NCBI GenBank assembly: GCA_002381695.1 | Contig: DFXM01000046.1 | Location: forward strand, 216,559 to 226,291 | DNA length: 9,733 nucleotides | Direction: 5' to 3' | DNA from: Clostridium sp. UBA4108 | Lineage (GTDB): Bacteria; Bacillota; Clostridia; Clostridiales; Clostridiaceae | Shown here: positions 5,976-9,733 of the stretch, piece after piece | Layout: each line of letters starts with the position of its first letter | Numbering within the stretch: the stretch's first letter is position 1 | The notes under the pieces: generated by a model | What the model was told of the DNA's origin: nothing | The model's database searches: none | The model's input: the letters and a program-made list of their open reading frames with translations, nothing else | Translations under genes and position numbers: made by a program

Positions 5976-8009
5976 TTAATCTATATGGAATTTAGTAATC
6001 ATAGCTTCAAGTTCATCACTTAGCTTTTTCAAATCTTCTGCTGAATTAACTAATTCATCTGATCCCGCTGACTGTTCTTCACTAGAAGCATTTACTTCTT
6101 CTGTAGATGCAGATGCTCCCTGTGATACATTTAATATGTCATCCAGATTTCTAATGAAACTATTGTTGTGATCACCAACTTTGTTAAGTACATCATTTAC
6201 GTTTGAAATATGCTCCTGAAGACTTTCAATCGTAACTTTAATATCTTTAAAAGTATTTTCTGTAGCTTCAACAGATATAGATGTATTAGCTGTTGAATTT
6301 TTAGATAACTCTATTTCTTGAATAACCATATTTATGCTTAATATATTATCTTTTATTACTTCTTCTATTTCTTTAGCTGAAATTGCTGACTGTTCTGCAA
6401 GTTTTCTGACTTCTTCAGCAACTACTGCAAATCCTCTACCAGCTTCCCCTGCTCTAGCCGCCTCAATTGATGCATTTAATGCTAATAAGCTAGTTTGTGA
6501 AGTTATAGATTTTATACTCTCTGTTATAGCTGATATTCTCTTTGAATTCTCCTCTAACATCATTGCTTTATTTCTAGCTGACTCTACAGCATTCATATTA
6601 GCTTTAAAGTCCTTTGCCAAATCATTTACTACTGTCATACCTTTATTAACTTCATTAACTACTTTATTAGATTTATCATTCATTGTTTCTGATTCTTCTG
6701 CAGCTGTAGTAACACAATCTCCCAATTCTTGATATAATTCCGAAGCATTCTCTAGCATAGAACACTGATCATTAGCCCCTTCAGTAATATCACTAATTGC
6801 ACTAGTTATCTCACCTGTTGTATATTTAAAATCGGAGCAAACCCTATTAATTAAATTAGATACATTTAAAAGTCTTTTAGTGCACTCTTGTATACTTCTT
6901 ATCATATTAGCTACATCTTCAATCATATTATTGGCAGCCATTCCTATATTATAAGTTTCCTTATTTTTAAAACCATCTAACTCTATTCTCTCGCTAAAAT
7001 CTCCACATTTTAATTTTTCTAGTCCATTTACAAGTTTATTCATAGGCGTTACAAGCTTTTTAGTATATAGAGATGATATTACATATGAAATTAATATAAT
7101 AACTAATATTAACATCACCAATGGTATTAAGAATACCATAACCGCTTCTTTAATTTCACTTGTTGGTAACATACCAACTATTAAATGGTCCTTATCTCCA
7201 CCTCTACTAATGAGAACAATATGATTTTCATCCTCTATTTGAATTTCTGTTACAGTTTTATCAGTTGATAGTATTTCCTTTCCCCATTCACTATCGCTTA
7301 ATTTGTCTCCTATGTAATCTTCTTTTGAACTAGATATTACACCTCCGCTTTTATCAGCGATCAATATGACACCATTTTTTCCTAAGGTTTTGTTAGTTAT
7401 TTGCTCAGATACAGCATTTAAAGTTATATCTATAGCCAATACACCTATATTTTCATTATTACTGTTAGTTATTTTTTTAGATACAGTGAGTATTGGCTTC
7501 TTAGATGTAGCATCTAAATAAGGAGTAGAAATATACACATCCTCCCCATTTTGAGCCTCCTTATACCAATCTCTCTGGGTTAAATCATCATCTACCTCAT
7601 CTGGTGGATAGCACCATAATTGTCTATCTGGTTTCACCATGTACACTGAAAAAAAGTCTGGATGCATATCAACCATATTTTCAAAGGCTTTCTCAACTTC
7701 AACTTTATCATTTTGAACTAGTTGTACATTCTTAATCTCTTCAAATCTGGTCAATCCATCTACTATTTCTACACTCTCATTAATCATTCTGTTATAGGAA
7801 ATATCTACGTCATTAATGGCTGAATTAATCACATTTTGAAAATTATCTTTTACTATTTTTCTAACAGCTATAGCATTAATGACCCCTAATAATACTATAG
7901 GTAGAATAGCTATAAAAATCATTATTCTCATTAAATCCTTTTTTAATGGTGTTAATTTTCTATGATTACTCCCCTTGTAATTTTTATTTTTTGTCCGATT
8001 AATTTTCAT
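5976..8009 (-). CDS. Methyl-accepting chemotaxis protein, dCache sensor
   Basis: This 677-residue inner-membrane chemoreceptor senses an extracellular ligand and controls CheA/CheW, and so flagellar behaviour. The order is: basic cytoplasmic tail with helix 1 (about 28-47), double Cache sensor (about 50-285), helix 2 (about 290-313), HAMP (about 313-366), then a coiled-coil signalling domain. The signalling tip at 507-541 is highly conserved (LNASIEAARAGEAGRGFAVV at 511-530). In the sensor, R146, W148, Y149, Y164, D166 and D194 fit the amino-acid-binding dCache motif. The tyrosine expected about five residues before the Arg is D141, so the ligand may differ. There is no C-terminal CheR-tether pentapeptide (the chain ends ITKFHID). 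The ATG is preceded by a run of seven G. It is monocistronic, with its own promoter and terminator. No other chemotaxis gene is nearby. Confidence 0.95.
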   Translation of the reverse strand: MKINRTKNKNYKGSNHRKLTPLKKDLMRIMIFIAILPIVLLGVINAIAVRKIVKDNFQNVINSAINDVDISYNRMINESVEIVDGLTRFEEIKNVQLVQNDKVEVEKAFENMVDMHPDFFSVYMVKPDRQLWCYPPDEVDDDLTQRDWYKEAQNGEDVYISTPYLDATSKKPILTVSKKITNSNNENIGVLAIDITLNAVSEQITNKTLGKNGVILIADKSGGVISSSKEDYIGDKLSDSEWGKEILSTDKTVTEIQIEDENHIVLISRGGDKDHLIVGMLPTSEIKEAVMVFLIPLVMLILVIILISYVISSLYTKKLVTPMNKLVNGLEKLKCGDFSERIELDGFKNKETYNIGMAANNMIEDVANMIRSIQECTKRLLNVSNLINRVCSDFKYTTGEITSAISDITEGANDQCSMLENASELYQELGDCVTTAAEESETMNDKSNKVVNEVNKGMTVVNDLAKDFKANMNAVESARNKAMMLEENSKRISAITESIKSITSQTSLLALNASIEAARAGEAGRGFAVVAEEVRKLAEQSAISAKEIEEVIKDNILSINMVIQEIELSKNSTANTSISVEATENTFKDIKVTIESLQEHISNVNDVLNKVGDHNNSFIRNLDDILNVSQGASASTEEVNASSEEQSAGSDELVNSAEDLKKLSDELEAMITKFHID

Positions 8010-8014
8010 TTTTA

Positions 8015-8021
8015 CCCCCCC
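8015..8021 (-). promoter_or_regulatory. G7 tract as ribosome binding site of the chemoreceptor
   Basis: On the minus strand seven consecutive G lie five bases before the ATG. This is a poor match to AGGAGG, but G-runs serve other starts in the window (AGGGGG, AGGGGGG). A homopolymer of this length may vary in length by slippage, which would change the spacing to the start codon. Confidence 0.5.
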
Positions 8022-8081
8022 GAAGTGTACTAATTGTTATTTTTCATCGCTTTTTGTTATTTATTGTAAACATCATATATA

Positions 8082-8111
8082 ATATTATCATAAATGTTAG
8101 AATTTTGTCAA
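8082..8111 (-). promoter_or_regulatory. Promoter of the chemoreceptor gene
   Basis: On the minus strand a consensus TTGACA (8106-8111) and TAATAT (8082-8087) are 18 bp apart, and the -10 carries a TGn extension (TGATAATAT). Expected start is near 8075, giving a leader of about 65 bases. This looks like a sigma-A promoter, not a flagellar sigma-28 one. Confidence 0.7.
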
Positions 8112-8224
8112 AATTTCTATGCATTAATGAATTTTATGTAAAATAATCACTTCTTCTCTATTTTCTTTTGTAAATTCATGTTATTATTAAGTTGTTCAAA
8201 AAACTAAAAGTCCCATCATGTAAA

Positions 8225-8255
8225 GGTAGTTCTATTTCATAGAACTATCTTTTTT
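8225..8255 (+). terminator. Orphan plus-strand terminator
   Basis: GGTAGTTCTAT (8225-8235) pairs with ATAGAACTATC (8239-8249), 11 bp with one G-U pair and a three-base loop, followed by six T (8250-8255). On the minus strand the following sequence, TTTACATG, is a poor U-tract, so it points to plus-strand transcription. No plus-strand gene precedes it. It may mark the 3' end of a small RNA or of antisense transcription. Confidence 0.65.
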
Positions 8256-8364
8256 GCATTAATTTAATATATGATTATACTTTTCTATATATTTTTGCAT
8301 AACTATAGGTAAACTGCGTAATATAATATAACTCCATTTAAACCTATCTTTCCAAACATAAAAA

Positions 8365-8401
8365 TAACCACCTCACCTATCTATGCTAGTAGAGGTAGTT
8401 A
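8365..8401 (-). terminator. Terminator of the DUF1836 two-gene unit
   Basis: On the minus strand TAACTACCTC pairs with GAGGTGGTTA (10 bp, with one U-G pair) around a 17-base loop and is followed by TTTTTATGTTT. It starts seven bases past the stop codon of the 8408-8875 gene. Confidence 0.75.
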
Positions 8402-8407
8402 CTCAAG

Positions 8408-8875
8408 TTATTTTTTAAAAGGTATTAATAAATTCTCAATTTCACGTATGTCTATTTCAAAGTAATTTCGTCCAAATTTCAATGGCTTAAGTTGAGATAT
8501 CACATAATCATTATGAAATGCATCTAACAATATTCTACTATATTCATTATTATTAGGTGTTATTATAGCAAAATTATTTGTAACTAGTATTTCCTCATCT
8601 TCTACAATAGCTGCTGATAATTCATTTATTATAAAATTTTGCTTTAAGCATATAATTAAATCATTTTTACATGCCTTATAAAAATTTTCCTGTCTAGATT
8701 GTAGTTCTTCAAGTCTTTTTTTATAAATTATTTTACACTTTTTATCATCTATGCAGCTACTATCTATAATTATGTGAGTTTTACACATATCAACTGAAGC
8801 ACCATCAATTCTACTTGGTAAATTTACACTTGCTAATTGATAAAGGTATTGCGTATTATGATTATTACGTATCAT
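8408..8875 (-). CDS. Unrecognised protein, faintly HsdS-like
   Basis: This 155-residue protein has no membrane segment or signal peptide. Residues 71-153 recall the layout of a target-recognition domain of type I restriction specificity subunits. A hydrophobic strand preceded by a DLI-type turn (NDLIICLKQN, 71-80) comes first. A strand with TNNFAIITP (99-107) follows, then an amphipathic helix containing LLDAFHNDYVISQL (116-129). A closing IDIREIENLLIPF (141-153) resembles the L-x-x-L-x-I-P end of such domains. This is judged by eye and is weak. Residues 1-70 are not recognised. A full HsdS has two such domains and partners HsdM and HsdR, and none are here. The ATG is well placed after AGGGGG (8885-8890). 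It follows the DUF1836 gene by 48 bp and probably shares its transcript. Confidence 0.7.
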   Translation of the reverse strand: MIRNNHNTQYLYQLASVNLPSRIDGASVDMCKTHIIIDSSCIDDKKCKIIYKKRLEELQSRQENFYKACKNDLIICLKQNFIINELSAAIVEDEEILVTNNFAIITPNNNEYSRILLDAFHNDYVISQLKPLKFGRNYFEIDIREIENLLIPFKK

Positions 8876-8923
8876 TGAATATTTCCCCCTAATAAGTAAT
8901 TACCACCAACTTAAAGCTGTACT

Positions 8924-9511
8924 TTATAATAGATATTTATCTATTATTTTTTCTGCTAGCCTTTTCCTCGTGTTAGAAGAGTTTAAAAGTAGTAGTACAG
9001 TGAGCAATATGCTCTCATATCCATCGTTATAATTTTCTGTTACTTCATCTTTATTTATATGTATTTCTTCTAATAAGCTATTTAAAAAAGCTTCTTCTTC
9101 TTTAACTTGTTTTTCTTTTAATTTTAGATATCTTTCGTAGATATTAGGTAAATCTATCCCCCTTTCATCTTTAGATAATTTGTCTACCATTGGATTAAAT
9201 AATACTTTGATATCTCCTATAGATAATCCTTGTTTTAAACTATAAATAAAAATCATAAGTATAATATGATTTTTACTATAACGCTTATTTTTTACTGGAA
9301 TTAATATTTTATCTTTAGCATAGTTATTAATCATAGTTTTAGTAAGCAACTTGTCCTCTGGATTCCTCTTCATATTTTCAAGATTATTCTCAAACAACTG
9401 AATTACTTGATCCATATATAAATCAATTTCAGGTATCTTAGATAATTCTATATCTTCACTTAAATTTAACTCCTTCAGTATTTCATTTATTTCATCCTTA
9501 TGAAAATTCAT
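8924..9511 (-). CDS. DUF1836 protein, putative MerR-like regulator
   Basis: This 195-residue cytoplasmic protein carries a DUF1836 domain over about residues 26-110. Its signatures are PEIDLYMDQVI (28-38), LTKTMINNYAKDKIL (56-70) and the basic KNKRYSKNHIILMIFIYSLK (74-93). The TKTMINNYAK part resembles a MerR-like helix-turn-helix, so DNA binding is a reasonable guess, but the family has no settled function. The remainder is helical, with a charged stretch (128-150) and a leucine-rich segment (167-176). The frame is open back to a GTG at 9518-9520, but AAGGTGG (9517-9523) overlaps that codon and sits five bases before the ATG at 9509-9511, which is therefore the start. It is first of a two-gene unit with the HsdS-like gene and has its own promoter. 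Confidence 0.88.
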   Translation of the reverse strand: MNFHKDEINEILKELNLSEDIELSKIPEIDLYMDQVIQLFENNLENMKRNPEDKLLTKTMINNYAKDKILIPVKNKRYSKNHIILMIFIYSLKQGLSIGDIKVLFNPMVDKLSKDERGIDLPNIYERYLKLKEKQVKEEEAFLNSLLEEIHINKDEVTENYNDGYESILLTVLLLLNSSNTRKRLAEKIIDKYLL

Positions 9512-9550
9512 TTTTACCACCTTATATTAAATATATTTTCTCTTAACATA

Positions 9551-9580
9551 ATCATAACATTAGGGCTTATGTATAAACAA
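9551..9580 (-). promoter_or_regulatory. Promoter of the DUF1836 unit
   Basis: On the minus strand TTGTTT (9575-9580) and TATGAT (9551-9556) are 18 bp apart, with a TGn extension before the -10. The expected start near 9545 leaves a leader of about 33 bases. Confidence 0.55.
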
Positions 9581-9664
9581 GATGATTATTTTAAAATACT
9601 ATATATAAGTTCCAATTAAGTTTATGCATCATACAAATAGCTATATTATAAAAATTAAATAGAA

Positions 9665-9686
9665 CTTCATATTATTACTGTTCAAC
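9665..9686 (-). repeat. Right arm of the 22-bp perfect inverted repeat
   Basis: This is the exact reverse complement of 1-22. It spans the last three codons, both stops and seven bases downstream of the partial gene at the right edge. Beyond it, towards lower coordinates, the two flanks share only loose AT-rich similarity. Confidence 0.85.
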
Positions 9687-9733
9687 CGTTTCGAAACCTT
9701 GATTCACTAAGGCTCTATTCAAGTAAAAAGCTA
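9675..9733 (-). CDS. 3' end of an unidentified gene (right copy)
   Basis: A frame open from the window edge encodes 18 residues, AFYLNRALVNQGFETVEQ, and then tandem TAA TAA. The other two minus frames hit stops at once, and GC content is higher than in the neighbouring gap, which supports real coding. I do not recognise the family from this tail. The last three codons, stops and seven downstream bases are repeated inverted at the left edge, so this gene or element probably exists in two copies facing each other. A transposase or another multicopy gene is possible but unproven. No clear terminator separates it from the DUF1836 promoter. Confidence 0.6.
   Translation of the reverse strand, partial: AFYLNRALVNQGFETVEQ

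Larger units (their letters stand above)
8010..8407. other. 398-bp intergenic region
   Basis: This gap lies between two minus-strand genes. From the right it holds the terminator of the 8408-8875 gene (8365-8401) and an AT-rich stretch (about 8256-8364) with no recognised feature. Next come a plus-oriented hairpin terminator without a partner gene (8225-8255), the chemoreceptor promoter (8082-8111) and its leader. No reading frame longer than about ten codons with a ribosome binding site was seen on the plus strand before the orphan terminator. Confidence 0.6.

Noticed and set aside
6334..6732. 132-codon plus-strand frame inside the chemoreceptor gene
   Set aside because: It lies antisense to the most conserved signalling region and reflects that gene's codon pattern. 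No ribosome binding site or family resemblance was seen.
8981..9010. Leucine-rich C-terminal segment of the DUF1836 protein (residues 167-176) as a membrane helix
   Set aside because: It is about ten residues long and flanked by polar and charged residues, too short to span a membrane.
1..9733. The whole window as a composite transposon
   Set aside because: Only 22 bp of inverted identity is visible, no transposase can be identified, and target-site duplications cannot be examined. It is kept as a hypothesis under findings, not as a feature.

Overview
The window looks like chromosomal DNA of a low-GC Firmicute, most likely Clostridium or a close relative. It is very AT-rich, has strong AGGAGG or AGGGGG ribosome binding sites, uses TTG and GTG starts, and carries families common in clostridia (DUF1836, DUF4362, a CadC-type repressor, a dCache chemoreceptor). 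No rRNA, tRNA, CRISPR array or complete insertion sequence was seen.

Left part (1-3114): the first 12 bases appear to be the last three codons and stop of a plus-strand gene whose body lies outside the window. A minus-strand gene for an unrecognised tail-anchored protein follows (156-620) and ends in a very strong hairpin terminator. A divergent AT-rich gap of 379 bp leads to three plus-strand genes: a stand-alone CBS-pair protein (1000-1455), an EamA/DMT permease (1590-2477, TTG start) and a membrane-anchored DUF4362 protein (2558-3106, TTG start). Each has its own likely promoter. Terminators follow the first and the third.

Middle (3091-5865): a minus-strand two-gene heavy-metal efflux operon. 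A CadC-type ArsR/SmtB repressor (5439-5798) precedes a Zn/Cd/Pb P1B-type ATPase (3130-5415). The promoter has a consensus -35 box, and an SmtB/CadC-type operator lies over the expected transcription start. Metal binding to the repressor should release this operator and switch on the pump.

Right part (5937-9733): a large dCache-HAMP methyl-accepting chemotaxis protein (5976-8009, minus) with its own promoter and terminator. Next is a 398-bp gap holding an orphan plus-oriented terminator. Then comes a minus-strand pair, a DUF1836 protein (8924-9511) followed by a 155-residue protein (8408-8875) that faintly resembles a type I restriction specificity (HsdS) target-recognition domain. The last 59 bases hold the 3' end of another minus-strand gene.

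The most unusual large-scale feature is a perfect 22-bp inverted repeat, 1-22 against 9665-9686, about 9.6 kb apart. It covers the last codons, stop and a few downstream bases of two convergent genes, so two near-identical genes or elements in opposite orientation appear to bracket everything described here. Apart from that and the orphan two-gene unit, the content looks like ordinary accessory and housekeeping clostridial sequence. I found no clearly new multi-gene system.
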